A stretch of 64,000 nt of DNA. It comes from Korobacter sp963703075 (GTDB taxonomy: Bacteria; Acidobacteriota; Terriglobia; Terriglobales; Acidobacteriaceae). Every line of letters starts with the position of its first letter. The stretch's first letter is position 1. Below the pieces are notes generated by a model. It was not told the origin of the DNA and searched no databases. It was given only the letters and a program-made list of their open reading frames with translations. Positions 1-8,365 of the stretch are shown in pieces. The position numbers and the translations under genes are program-made. The stretch lies in the NCBI GenBank assembly GCA_963703075.1, contig OY969786.1:4696644-4760643 (forward strand), written 5' to 3'.

Positions 1-974
1 GGCGTGAAATCAAAATTCTGGAATCCAAAATTGTCCGCGCCAATACTGCTGTACCCGCTCTCGTGGCGGCGCGTCGTTTCATACGATAGGAAATAGAACG
101 TGCGGTCTTTCTTGATCGCGCCGCCTGCGGTGAAGCCCGCCTGCACCCGCGTGTAGGCCGGGTTCGAGAGCGTGCTGAAAGGATTGACGGCCTGGATGTC
201 GCGATTGCGCAGGTAGCCGAAGATGTCGCCGTGGAAATCGTTGGAACCTGATTTCGTGACGATGTTGATCACGCCACCTGAGGCGCGGCCATATTCCGCG
301 TTGTAGCCGTTGGTCTGCAGCTGGAATTCTTGCACCGCATCCTGCGACACGGTCGAGCGCACACCGTTGACGGAGTTATCCACCGCGTCAGCGCCGTCTA
401 CTGTCACCAGGTTGCTGCGGGCGCGCTGGCCGGTCACGTTCAGCCCGGATGTAGGCGCCGCGCCGATCGAAGGTGCCGTATCGCGCGCCAGTTGCGAGTT
501 GGTGAGGGCGAAGTTGATGTAGTTGCGACCGTTGATCGGCAGGTTGTCGATCTGTACCTGGTTCACCGTGGTGGCTGATCCGGTGCGCTGCGTCTCAACC
601 AGTTCTGCTTCGGAGGTCACGTCCACCGTCTCGTTTACGTTTGCGACCTTTACCTCGACCGGCAGGATCGCCACCTGCCCGACCGTCAGGCGCACGTTCT
701 GCAGCTCGGACTTCGCGAATCCCGCAGCTTCAATCGTGATCTTGTAAAGCCCGGGAGGTAAAGCCTGGAATACGTACTCCCCATCGCTTGTGGCGGCGCC
801 CGATCGCTCGAAGTTTTGCGCTTCGTTGCGCGCGGTGACAGTCGCATCCTTGATCGCCGCACCCTTGGCATCCTTTACGGTGACCCGCAAATCTGCGGAC
901 GATCCTTGGGAAAACCCGAAAACCGCACTCAGGCACACTGCCGTGATTACGGCAAATCGCAAAAAAGTACGCAT
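1..974 (-). CDS. TonB-dependent receptor, Oar-like (N-terminal part; runs off the window)
   Basis: Outer-membrane receptor for large substrates, energised by TonB. Reading leftwards from ATG at 974, the frame is open to base 1, about 324 residues. It begins MRTFLRFAVITAVCLSAVFG, a Sec signal peptide, then a carboxypeptidase-regulatory-like beta-sandwich (about 27-110, with GEYVFQALPPGLYKITIEA), then the plug domain with LPINGRNY and the TonB-receptor phrase VTVDGADAVDNSVNG, then NIVTKSGSNDFHG and the first barrel strands. This order is typical of the expanded acidobacterial Oar/CarboxypepD_reg-TonB family, which is about 1,000-1,200 residues. The barrel lies outside the window. The substrate cannot be told from sequence. 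Confidence 0.9.
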   Translation of the reverse strand, partial: MRTFLRFAVITAVCLSAVFGFSQGSSADLRVTVKDAKGAAIKDATVTARNEAQNFERSGAATSDGEYVFQALPPGLYKITIEAAGFAKSELQNVRLTVGQVAILPVEVKVANVNETVDVTSEAELVETQRTGSATTVNQVQIDNLPINGRNYINFALTNSQLARDTAPSIGAAPTSGLNVTGQRARSNLVTVDGADAVDNSVNGVRSTVSQDAVQEFQLQTNGYNAEYGRASGGVINIVTKSGSNDFHGDIFGYLRNRDIQAVNPFSTLSNPAYTRVQAGFTAGGAIKKDRTFYFLSYETTRRHESGYSSIGADNFGFQNFDFT

Positions 975-1124
975 AGTCTCTCCAGCCGTTCAGGAAACCC
1001 ACAAACCACGTTTCGAGCAGTCCTCCGGTGGGCACAGTCCACCGGCAAAAATGAATGGCTGCTCATTCTTCCGATCGGGGGTTTTTACACTAGGGGTCGT
1101 GAGGAAAGCAAGAGAGAACGTTGG

Positions 1125-2114
1125 TTACAACCGGAGTTGTCGGACGGCGTCGTCGCCAATGGGTATCTGAATACCGTCGACGGCCTCGCCCGGGCGGCGC
1201 AAGGCCCACGCCATGCGCGGTGTGTTGTGTGCCAGGCCGATCCGTCCCTGGGCGTCGAGCAGGATGATCCCGCCGTGCCCGTTCAGCCGCTTATGCAATC
1301 GCGCAATAGCGGCGTTTGCTACTTCCTGGGGGACGTCGCCCATCTCCACCCGGTCCGCCGCCCACTTGCTCAACACCAGCTTCATCATCGGCTCGCCCCA
1401 TCCGGTGGTGGACACTGCGGCGCTCAAGTTATCGGCATAACACCCACAGCCGATCAATGAAGAGTCCCCGATGCGTCCGGCCGCCTTGTTGAGAGTTCCG
1501 CCGGTCGACGTCCCGGCGGCGATATTGCCCGTGGTATCCAAAGCGACCGCGCCCACCGTGTCATGCGAATCCATGGGTGGCTTCAAGTGCTTGGCCGCCT
1601 GCGATTCCGGCCCGGCAAACTCCGGCGGCACGGTGAAAATCTGCTGCTTCTTCGCGTCTTTCCAGCGCACCAATTCGCGCTCGATGATCAGATCCTCGTT
1701 CGCGCACAGCGCCATGCCGTGTTCTTCTGCGAAGCGTTCCGCACCCTCGCCCACGAAGTAAATATGCGGGCTGTCGCTCAACACCTTGCGAGCCGCGCTA
1801 ATCGGATTGCGCAAGCGTTCCACACAGCCCACCCCGCCTGCCTGCAATGTCGCTCCATCCATCATCAGCGCGTCGAGTTGCACTTTGCCGTCTTCATTCA
1901 GGAAGGAACCGCGCCCGGCGTCGAAGGTGTCATCCTCTTCCATCGCAACGATCGCTTCCTGCACAGCGTCAAGCGCACTGCCGCCCCGCTCCAGCACGCG
2001 CCAGCCGGCATCGGCGGCGTTGCGCACGCCACCCCGGTGGGCGTCCACCGCGTCGTCGGGGATCGCCCACGCACCACCGTGCACCAGCAGAACAGGTTTT
2101 ACCTTCAACGCCAC
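1125..2114 (-). CDS. iaaA: Isoaspartyl peptidase / L-asparaginase (Ntn hydrolase)
   Basis: Threonine-type N-terminal nucleophile hydrolase that removes isoaspartyl residues from peptides and can hydrolyse L-asparagine. The 329-residue length fits the plant-type asparaginase family. Visible signatures are VHGGAWAIP near the N terminus, the FDAGRGSFLNEDG segment around 64-76, the autocleavage site HDTVGAVALD with the predicted nucleophile Thr186, GNIAAGTSTGGT downstream of it, and GRIGDSSLIGCGCYAD. The precursor would self-process before Thr186 into alpha and beta chains. No signal peptide is seen, so a cytoplasmic location is likely. It is transcribed away from the receptor gene on the same strand with a 150-base gap. 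Confidence 0.92.
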   Translation of the reverse strand: MALKVKPVLLVHGGAWAIPDDAVDAHRGGVRNAADAGWRVLERGGSALDAVQEAIVAMEEDDTFDAGRGSFLNEDGKVQLDALMMDGATLQAGGVGCVERLRNPISAARKVLSDSPHIYFVGEGAERFAEEHGMALCANEDLIIERELVRWKDAKKQQIFTVPPEFAGPESQAAKHLKPPMDSHDTVGAVALDTTGNIAAGTSTGGTLNKAAGRIGDSSLIGCGCYADNLSAAVSTTGWGEPMMKLVLSKWAADRVEMGDVPQEVANAAIARLHKRLNGHGGIILLDAQGRIGLAHNTPRMAWALRRPGEAVDGIQIPIGDDAVRQLRL

Positions 2115-2245
2115 ACGCTCACTGATGGATGACTTGCAAACGGGTCAGAATACACCAGGCTCACTGCAGAACGACGGCGCGAAGGTTGGCAGACTTTCAA
2201 TCCCGTTCTCGGACCCGAAAAACACATCGGCTAATGACTGTTTGA

Positions 2246-2932
2246 TTATCGAGCAAGAGGCGATATTTCGGGAAGCGAGCTTTGCGATTGTCGTTGCGTC
2301 TGGGCCTCTCGCGTGACCGCGTCCTGCAGGATTTTCGTCTTCTGGTAGGTGTACACGACGCGATGAATGACCGTGACCGTGGAAATCACCGCCGCAATCC
2401 ACAGCACTGGCGCCATGCGGTTAAACAGTGCCCCGATGATGATCAGCACGATCCGCTCCGGCCGCTCCATAAAGCCGACCTTGCAGCTTGGGATCAGCGA
2501 TTCTGCACGCGCCCGCGTGTAGCTCACCATCACCGAGCTGACCATCACGACCGCGGCCAGCACAACGTAAAGAAAACGGTTGGCGCGTGCGTAATACACC
2601 AGCAGCCCAAAGAAGAGTGCGACATCGGAATAGCGGTCGATGACGGAGTCAAAGAATCCGCCGAAGATAGTGACCTGGTTCGTCGCCCGCGCCACGCGGC
2701 CGTCGACCATATCGAAAATGCCGGCGCCGATGATCACCAGTCCGGCGTACAGGAACATTCGCTGTTGATTTTCCGCGCGCGCGAACCCGAAGAAGACTGC
2801 GGCCACGATGTTGATAACCAGTCCCAGGAAGGTCAGGACATTCGGGTTAATGCGGGTAAGCGCCAGCCCATCCACAATCTTGTAGAGCAGGACGCCGCAC
2901 GTGCGTCCCACCGCATTGGTCCAGGTCATCAT
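2246..2932 (-). CDS. CDP-alcohol phosphatidyltransferase family membrane protein
   Basis: Membrane enzyme that transfers a phosphatidyl group from CDP-diacylglycerol to an alcohol (glycerol-phosphate, inositol-phosphate or similar). The diagnostic CDP-AP motif is complete: D77-G78-x2-A81-R82-x8-G91-x3-D95-x3-D99, with D74 upstream (DMVDGRVAR, then GGFFDSVIDRYSD). It is 228 residues with about five to six hydrophobic segments, the usual family size. The start ATG overlaps the greA stop in an ATGA junction, so the two are translationally coupled. The exact alcohol acceptor is not determinable; PgsA-like or phosphatidylinositol-phosphate-synthase-like are both possible. Confidence 0.88.
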   Translation of the reverse strand: MMTWTNAVGRTCGVLLYKIVDGLALTRINPNVLTFLGLVINIVAAVFFGFARAENQQRMFLYAGLVIIGAGIFDMVDGRVARATNQVTIFGGFFDSVIDRYSDVALFFGLLVYYARANRFLYVVLAAVVMVSSVMVSYTRARAESLIPSCKVGFMERPERIVLIIIGALFNRMAPVLWIAAVISTVTVIHRVVYTYQKTKILQDAVTREAQTQRQSQSSLPEISPLAR

Positions 2933-3399
2933 GCTTCGTCGTGAATTGTAGTGAGCTTCAGGATCTCCAACTCGCGCTTGCCAACCGGGGTGACCACCTC
3001 AACGACGTCGCCTTCCCGTTTATTCAACAGAGCGCGTCCGATTGGAGACGTGGTCGAAATCAGTCCCTGGGTTACATCCGACTCCTCGCTGGTCACGAGC
3101 TTGTACTGGATCTTCTCGTCCTTGGTCAGGTCGTGCACCTTCAACGTGGAGCCAATTGCCGCCCGGTCCTTGGGGATATTGCTCATGTTGACGAGCGACA
3201 GTTCCGCCATCCGGCTCTTAAGTTGGCCCAATCGCGCGCGCACAAACTCCTGCCGCTGTTTCGCCATGTGATATTCGGCATTTTCGCTGAGGTCGCCGAG
3301 CGCGACCGCCTTCTTCAGTTCGGCGGGAAGTTCATGTTGTAGCTCATGCTCCAGAACTTCAATCTCCGCCTGGAGCTTTTGCTTAATATGTTCTGGCAT
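2929..3399 (-). CDS. greA: Transcription elongation factor GreA
   Basis: Rescues backtracked RNA polymerase by stimulating cleavage of the transcript 3' end. The 156-residue protein has the N-terminal coiled coil with LGDLSENAEYHMAKQRQEF, where the acidic pair at the coiled-coil tip (D, E of DLSENAEY) coordinates the catalytic metal, followed by the FKBP-like C-terminal domain with ISTTSPIGRALLNKREGD. It is close to the usual 157-158 residues. It is the first gene of a two-gene unit with the downstream CDP-alcohol phosphatidyltransferase, overlapping by 4 bases. Confidence 0.96.
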   Translation of the reverse strand: MPEHIKQKLQAEIEVLEHELQHELPAELKKAVALGDLSENAEYHMAKQRQEFVRARLGQLKSRMAELSLVNMSNIPKDRAAIGSTLKVHDLTKDEKIQYKLVTSEESDVTQGLISTTSPIGRALLNKREGDVVEVVTPVGKRELEILKLTTIHDEA

Positions 3400-3551
3400 A
3401 CTTCTGTGGGGACACCTTTCGAATCCTCGAATTATACCGCCGCATTCGGTAAGACTCTCGCCCCGCCCTCGGCGTTGGCTTGCTCATGCAGAAGCAGTCT
3501 TTTTCGCGCCTTCGGTACGAAAACATCGAGCTGCGTCGAAAGCCGCGTGAA

Positions 3552-3580
3552 TTGACAGTTTAGGGCCTTCAACGTACAAT
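3552..3580 (+). promoter_or_regulatory. Near-consensus sigma-70 promoter upstream of carD
   Basis: TTGACA at 3552-3557 and TACAAT at 3575-3580 are separated by exactly 17 bases, about 60 bases ahead of the carD ATG. This is the best promoter match I see in the window. Confidence 0.8.
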
Positions 3581-3639
3581 AATTTACAGTCTACAGGTGC
3601 CCCCCCATTGGCTCGAATTGCTTCCCGGGTACGGTCTGC

Positions 3640-4176
3640 ATGAATAATATTCTCAGCTTTCTCGTTGGCGATAAGGTGGTTTACCCGAACCATGGGGTCG
3701 GCATTATCGAGCAGATCAGCAGCCGCACCATCGGCGCTTCTGTTCAGAAATGCTATTGGCTGAAAATCAAAGCCAGTAGCCTCCGCGTAATGGTTCCCTT
3801 CGATAGCGTGAATCTGGTAGGCCTGCGCAAGGTCGTCCGCAATGGCGAGATCCAGAAGATCATCGATTTCCTGACCGACGGCAAGTGCGAGAGCAATCAC
3901 GATTGGAAAGACCGCTTTAAGGAAAATTCCGACCGCATGCGCACCGGTTCACTGATGGAAGTCGCCGGCGTTCTCAAAAGTCTGCTCGTTCTCGGCCAGG
4001 CCAAGCCGCTCTCTTTCCGCGAAAAGAAAATGCTGGAACGTGCCCGCTACCTGCTGGTCAGCGAACTCGCCATGGCCAAGGGCTGCGAAGAGACCGAAAT
4101 CGAAGAGCTGCTCTCCAAGGCGCTTTCCAAGTGCAAACTGCGTTTCCCGGAAGCTAGTTCCATCGCCGAAGCCTAG
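3640..4176 (+). CDS. carD: CarD family transcription regulator (RNA-polymerase-binding)
   Basis: CarD/CdnL proteins bind the beta subunit of RNA polymerase and stabilise open promoter complexes, often at rRNA and growth genes. The 178-residue protein opens with a Tudor-like RNAP-interaction domain: FLVGDKVVYPNHGVGIIEQI and YWLKIKASSLRVMVPFDSVN, the usual CarD_CdnL_TRCF pattern. The helical C-terminal domain follows (W at DWKDRFKENSDRM; LSFREKKMLERARYLLVSELA). The promoter at 3552-3580 is almost consensus, implying strong constitutive expression. Confidence 0.93.
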   Translation: MNNILSFLVGDKVVYPNHGVGIIEQISSRTIGASVQKCYWLKIKASSLRVMVPFDSVNLVGLRKVVRNGEIQKIIDFLTDGKCESNHDWKDRFKENSDRMRTGSLMEVAGVLKSLLVLGQAKPLSFREKKMLERARYLLVSELAMAKGCEETEIEELLSKALSKCKLRFPEASSIAEA

Positions 4177-4261
4177 ACGCCAGTTTCTAATTCAGCGATC
4201 GCGCTTAGATCCTGAAATTTTGCCGCAAACCCCCACGCTCTCGCCGGCATCTCCTTTGGAC

Positions 4262-4525
4262 ATGTCTGGCATACTGCACATTTTCGGCTTGGCTCCCGAC
4301 GTTTACCAGGTCGACTACACGCTTGGCACCGCGTCGTACGTGCGTACCTGCACCCGCGAGCAACTTGAGCACATTCTCGTAACTCCGGCAGCGTTTACCG
4401 ACGATCTCATCGCCCAGGTTTTTGATGAGCTCAAAACGCGGAACAAGGTGACCGTCGCGGATGTGGCGATCCCGGAACATGAAACCACTTCGCTCGGATT
4501 CGAGCTGATGCCCAGCGACGCCTAG
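4262..4525 (+). CDS. Conserved hypothetical protein, about 87 residues
   Basis: Small soluble protein starting MSGILHIFGLAPDVYQVDYT at ATG 4262. The frame is also open upstream, but the upstream codons give low-complexity Pro/Ser text, so the internal ATG is preferred. There is no signal peptide, membrane segment or known motif; composition is ordinary, with a helical LEHILVTPAAFTDDLIAQVF stretch. It lies 85 bases after carD on the same strand and could share its transcript. Function not recognised. Confidence 0.6.
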   Translation: MSGILHIFGLAPDVYQVDYTLGTASYVRTCTREQLEHILVTPAAFTDDLIAQVFDELKTRNKVTVADVAIPEHETTSLGFELMPSDA

Positions 4526-4551
4526 GGTTTCCAACCTCGATGGGTTGGCGT

Positions 4552-5694
4552 CTATTCTCCCATCCAGTGGCCGTATCCCTCGAAACCCTCCACGTGATCG
4601 AGCACGATCTTGATCCCTGCGGTCAGCGGGATCGCCAGGATCAGTCCCATCGCTCCCCATAGCCATCCCCAGAAAAGCAACGCGATCGTCACCGTTAGCG
4701 GATTGAGTTGGAGCCGTTTGCCGATGATTTTCGGATACAGCACGTTCATTGCGAACAAGTGCAGACCAAGAGTTACCACGCCGAGAAGGACCAGTTTGTC
4801 CAGCGTCAGAACGCCCATGCCGGTGATAATCGGAGGGACCAACGCCAAGACGACGCCCAGGTAAGGAACGATGCTCAGAAAGCCGCTGATGAATCCGACA
4901 AAATAAAAGAACGGCACGCCGAGAAAGCCGAAAACAATCAGGCTGACCACACTCACGAACAATCCAACCAGAAGATTGCCGACGATGAAGCTGCGAATCA
5001 TGCCAGACATCAGCCCCATCGTCACGTAAGCCGTGTTGCGGTTCTCCATTTTGAAAAGCATTACCGTCTTCGATCGCACGTGCTCTTGCCAACTCAGCAT
5101 GAAGAACGCCAGGAACGGCACGAAGCTGATGGTGAACACGACCTCTCCCACCGACCCCAACGCATTCGTGATCGTGTCGGAATAGCTGGAGCTCTGCCGG
5201 ATGGTGACCGCCTTCTTGTCCTCCGGGGACTGCGGCACGATCGATTCCGTGGTCTTGCGCAAGGCTTCCGCGCGGCGCTGGAATTTGGCTCCTACCTCTT
5301 TCACCTGCTTGCTGTATTTCGGCAGGTCCTGCATAAAATCCACTGCCTTGCTGTACGAAAGAAGCGTGACGCCATAGATCGCCCCCAGCAGCAGGAAAAT
5401 CGCGATCAGCGCCGAGAGTGGGCGCGGCAGTCGCAAACGAATCCCAAAGTCCACCACCGGCGCCAGAACGAATGCCAGCAGCACGGCCGAGAAGATCACC
5501 ACGAGTACCATCTTCGCTACATACGCCAAAGCCAGCCCAGTCGCTACCGCCAGGATGAACAGCGCGGTCGTCTGCGTGCGCTGCATCCGTCGAAGATCGA
5601 GTTCCTCGGCTGTGCCGCGATCCACCGTGACCTGCGGAATCTCAGAAACGTCGTTCTCAGCCTTCGGTGCGACATCCAGCGGGTTGTTCGCCAT
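4552..5694 (-). CDS. AI-2E family transporter (PerM/TqsA-like)
   Basis: Polytopic inner-membrane protein of the AI-2 exporter superfamily (autoinducer-2 export or Na+/H+ exchange in characterised members; substrate unknown here). About 380 residues with the family architecture: two N-terminal helices, a hydrophilic region rich in charged residues (about 120-180), then five to six further helices including a glycine/proline-rich SIVPYLGVVLALVPPIITG and LYPKIIGKRLQLNPLTVTIA, the conserved family block. ATG 5694 is chosen over GTG 5709 because a GAGGA lies 8 bases ahead of it. A second paralogue is at 14876-16066. Confidence 0.88.
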   Translation of the reverse strand: MANNPLDVAPKAENDVSEIPQVTVDRGTAEELDLRRMQRTQTTALFILAVATGLALAYVAKMVLVVIFSAVLLAFVLAPVVDFGIRLRLPRPLSALIAIFLLLGAIYGVTLLSYSKAVDFMQDLPKYSKQVKEVGAKFQRRAEALRKTTESIVPQSPEDKKAVTIRQSSSYSDTITNALGSVGEVVFTISFVPFLAFFMLSWQEHVRSKTVMLFKMENRNTAYVTMGLMSGMIRSFIVGNLLVGLFVSVVSLIVFGFLGVPFFYFVGFISGFLSIVPYLGVVLALVPPIITGMGVLTLDKLVLLGVVTLGLHLFAMNVLYPKIIGKRLQLNPLTVTIALLFWGWLWGAMGLILAIPLTAGIKIVLDHVEGFEGYGHWMGE

Positions 5695-5740
5695 TCCAGG
5701 GTTCCTCACGAGTCAGGCACATGCAAACTATAATTTCATC

Positions 5741-6193
5741 GTGGCCACTTTGATAGAGCCTTCCACGCAGCCTCACCGTCGAATACTGGCTCTCGACTAC
5801 GGGACGCGGCGCATCGGGCTAGCGATTTCGGACCCGCTCGGCATTACCGCCCAGGGCATCCCCACCATGCTGCGTAAGAACAAGCGCACCGACCTTGCCT
5901 TCCTGAAAGAGGTGCTCTCCTCCCACCAGGTTTGCGAAATTGTCGTCGGTCTACCTTTGCGACTCAGTGGCGCCGAGAGTTCCTCCACTGAGAAGGCGCG
6001 CGAGTTCGCCGAGTTGCTGCATAAGGAGTTTTCCCTCCCGGTTCATCTCTGGGACGAGCGCTTCACCAGCGTCGAAGCCAACCGCGTACTCCGCGAGAGT
6101 GAAATGAGCATCCGTAAACGGGGCGAGGCCGTCGATCGCCTCTCCGCCGTTCTCATCCTGCAAGGTTTCCTCCAGCGTCGCCAGAACCCATGA
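5741..6193 (+). CDS. ruvX: Putative pre-16S rRNA nuclease / Holliday junction resolvase RuvX (YqgF)
   Basis: RNase-H-fold nuclease implicated in 16S rRNA 5'-end maturation and proposed as a Holliday-junction resolvase. About 150 residues from GTG 5741. Visible are ILALDYGTRRIGLAISDPLG with the first catalytic Asp, EIVVGLPLRLSGAES, the WDERFTSVEANRVL block with the acidic pair, and RKRGEAVDRLSAVLILQGFL with the last Asp. Longer upstream reading is antisense to the AI-2E gene and was not used. It precedes mltG by 90 bases; a yqgF-mltG pair occurs in many bacteria. Confidence 0.92.
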   Translation: MATLIEPSTQPHRRILALDYGTRRIGLAISDPLGITAQGIPTMLRKNKRTDLAFLKEVLSSHQVCEIVVGLPLRLSGAESSSTEKAREFAELLHKEFSLPVHLWDERFTSVEANRVLRESEMSIRKRGEAVDRLSAVLILQGFLQRRQNP

Positions 6194-6282
6194 GGGCTCC
6201 GTAGAGGGCACGGCACCCTTTAGCCTCTGTCCTGAGGGCAGCTATCCATGAACTTACGCCCATCATCTAAACTGCAAAGCGC

Positions 6283-7263
6283 ATGCGTACGTTCTTCACC
6301 ATCGTGCTTCTCCTGATCCTTGCCGCCGTCCTCTGGGTGGGGTGGGCCCTCTGGCTTCCAGTCACGCCCGCCGAGCCGAAGTTTGTCCTCCTGCGTCAGG
6401 GATGGAGCACCCGCCACATTGTGCGTGAGCTCAAAGCCAACGGAATCATTCGCTCCGAAAATGCCTTCCTTGCTATGCACGTGCTGCGCGGTGCGCGCAC
6501 CTTGAAGGCCGGTGAATACAAGTTCGACAGCCGGGAGAATGCCCTCGTCGTCCGCGACCGCCTGACGCGCGGCGATGTCTATGTACGGCAGGTCACCGTG
6601 CCCGAGGGTTACAACATGTTCGACATCGCCCAGGCGGTCGAACAAGCTGGCCTCGGCCCCGCCGCGGACTTCCTCAATGCCGCGCGCACCGACTTGTTTC
6701 TCGTCAAAGACATCGATCCCCAGGCACAATCGCTGGAAGGCTATTTGTTCCCTGACACCTACGCTTTCACCCGTACGATGTCGGCGCATGACATGGCCGC
6801 CGCCATGGTTCACCAATTCCGCCAGCAGGCCAAGACAATCGGCCTCGCCGAAGACGTGCACCGGGTGGTTACGATGGCGTCGATTGTTGAGAAAGAAACC
6901 GCCGCCCCAACCGAACGGCCGGAGGTGGCCAGCGTTTACTACAACCGGCTGAAGGAAAACATGGCGCTCGCCGCCGACCCGTCGGTCATCTACGCCGCGT
7001 TGCTCAATGGTCGCTATCGCGGCGCGATCTACGCGTCCGACTTGCAGTTCGAGTCCCCCTATAACACCTACAGATTTCCCGGCCTTCCTCCGGGTCCAAT
7101 CGCCAATCCCGGCCGGGCGTCGCTGGAAGCCGCCATGCATCCGGCTGAAACCCAGTTCCTCTATTTCGTTGCCGATGCGCAGGGCCATCACCGCTTCGCC
7201 CGCACGCTCGATGAACACAACCGCAACGTGGCGGCGTACCGTCACGCCCTCAGCGCGCAGTGA
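6283..7263 (+). CDS. mltG: Endolytic murein transglycosylase MltG
   Basis: Inner-membrane-anchored lytic transglycosylase that cuts nascent glycan strands and helps set peptidoglycan strand length. The 326-residue protein has one N-terminal membrane anchor (about 4-25), a LysM-like subdomain (about 33-105, with WSTRHIVRELKANGII and LKAGEYKF) and the YceG catalytic domain. The active-site block MASIVEKET places the catalytic Glu at about 203. SLEGYLFPDTYAF and the terminal FPGLPPGPIANPG are also canonical. Confidence 0.95.
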   Translation: MRTFFTIVLLLILAAVLWVGWALWLPVTPAEPKFVLLRQGWSTRHIVRELKANGIIRSENAFLAMHVLRGARTLKAGEYKFDSRENALVVRDRLTRGDVYVRQVTVPEGYNMFDIAQAVEQAGLGPAADFLNAARTDLFLVKDIDPQAQSLEGYLFPDTYAFTRTMSAHDMAAAMVHQFRQQAKTIGLAEDVHRVVTMASIVEKETAAPTERPEVASVYYNRLKENMALAADPSVIYAALLNGRYRGAIYASDLQFESPYNTYRFPGLPPGPIANPGRASLEAAMHPAETQFLYFVADAQGHHRFARTLDEHNRNVAAYRHALSAQ

Positions 7264-7386
7264 AGACGAGCCTCAAACGCCACTGGAATTAACTCCCGGC
7301 TGCCCCTGAAAAAACTTTGCCACGTTATACTTTCTTTGCAATCTAAGGTTTGAATGCTTCTATTCTGTCTGGCCCAGTTTTAGAAC

Positions 7387-8304
7387 ATGCACTTACGCCG
7401 TCTTTTTCATACCGCGCTGACTGGAGTACTGCTCCTCTGTGGCTCCGGATGCCTTCTCCGCAGCCGCCCCGTGCCGGTCCGCATGAGTTCCGCGCCTTTG
7501 CAGTCCGCCACCCGCGACCAGCTCGTGCAAACCCTCAACGAAATCGCCTCCAAGATCAACACTTTGAGCGCCACCGTCGACATCGATGCCTCCACCGGCG
7601 GCTCGAAAAAGGGCAAGATCACCGAGTATCAGGAGATCCGCGGCTATCTGCTGGCCGAGAAGCCCAACTATCTCCGCCTCATTGGCTTGCTGCCCATCGT
7701 GCGCACCAAGGCATTCGATATGGTCAGCAATGGCGATACCTTCCAGCTTTCCATCCCTCCCAAGAACCGCTTCGTGATCGGTCATAACCAGATCAATAAG
7801 CCTTCTCCTTCGCCGCTGGAAAATCTTCGTCCCCAGCACATTAGCGACGCCCTCATGCTGCACGAAGTCGATCCAAAGAACGAGATCGCCGTGCTCGAAG
7901 GCTCAAACGAGATCATCCAGGACCCGAAGACCAAGCGCGACGTCGAGGAACCGAATTACATCCTCGACATCATCCGCCGTGAGCCGAATGACGACTGGTA
8001 CCTTGCGCGCAAGCTCTATTTCAGCCGCACCACTTTGCTGCCCTACCGTCAGGTTGTGTACGACCGCAACGGATACGTCGCCACCGACGCCAGCTATGAT
8101 GACTTCAAGCCGATCAATGGCATGCAGTTTCCCAACCTGATCCGGATCTGGCGCCCGCAGGAGGAGTACACCGTCACCCTCCACATCGTGAAACTGGAGC
8201 TCAATAAGCCGATGACCCCCGATCAATTCGCGCTCGAGCAACCCCCCGGATCGACCCTCGTTAACCTCGACGACCATCTTCACACCGCCACCGGAGGCAA
8301 TTAG
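7387..8304 (+). CDS. Predicted outer-membrane lipoprotein, LolA/LppX-like fold
   Basis: 305-residue protein with an N-terminal signal sequence ending LLLCGSGC, a plausible though not ideal lipobox with Cys22 as the lipidated residue. The body reads like a lipoprotein-sorting (LolA-type) half-barrel: YQEIRGYLLAEKPNYLRL, FDMVSNGDTFQLSIPPKNRF, and ASYDDFKPINGMQFPNLIRI. Such proteins are often placed beside ABC permeases in lipid or lipoprotein trafficking; here a MacB/LolE-type permease follows 61 bases downstream. Specific cargo unknown. Confidence 0.7.
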   Translation: MHLRRLFHTALTGVLLLCGSGCLLRSRPVPVRMSSAPLQSATRDQLVQTLNEIASKINTLSATVDIDASTGGSKKGKITEYQEIRGYLLAEKPNYLRLIGLLPIVRTKAFDMVSNGDTFQLSIPPKNRFVIGHNQINKPSPSPLENLRPQHISDALMLHEVDPKNEIAVLEGSNEIIQDPKTKRDVEEPNYILDIIRREPNDDWYLARKLYFSRTTLLPYRQVVYDRNGYVATDASYDDFKPINGMQFPNLIRIWRPQEEYTVTLHIVKLELNKPMTPDQFALEQPPGSTLVNLDDHLHTATGGN

Positions 8305-8365
8305 CTAATCCTCCATGCTTGGCGGCTCCGTGCAGGATGCACGTATCCCGTACAATCGAACTGAC

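Noticed and set aside
3484..3900. 138-codon minus-strand frame opposite carD
   Set aside because: Antisense to carD and its promoter; no family features.
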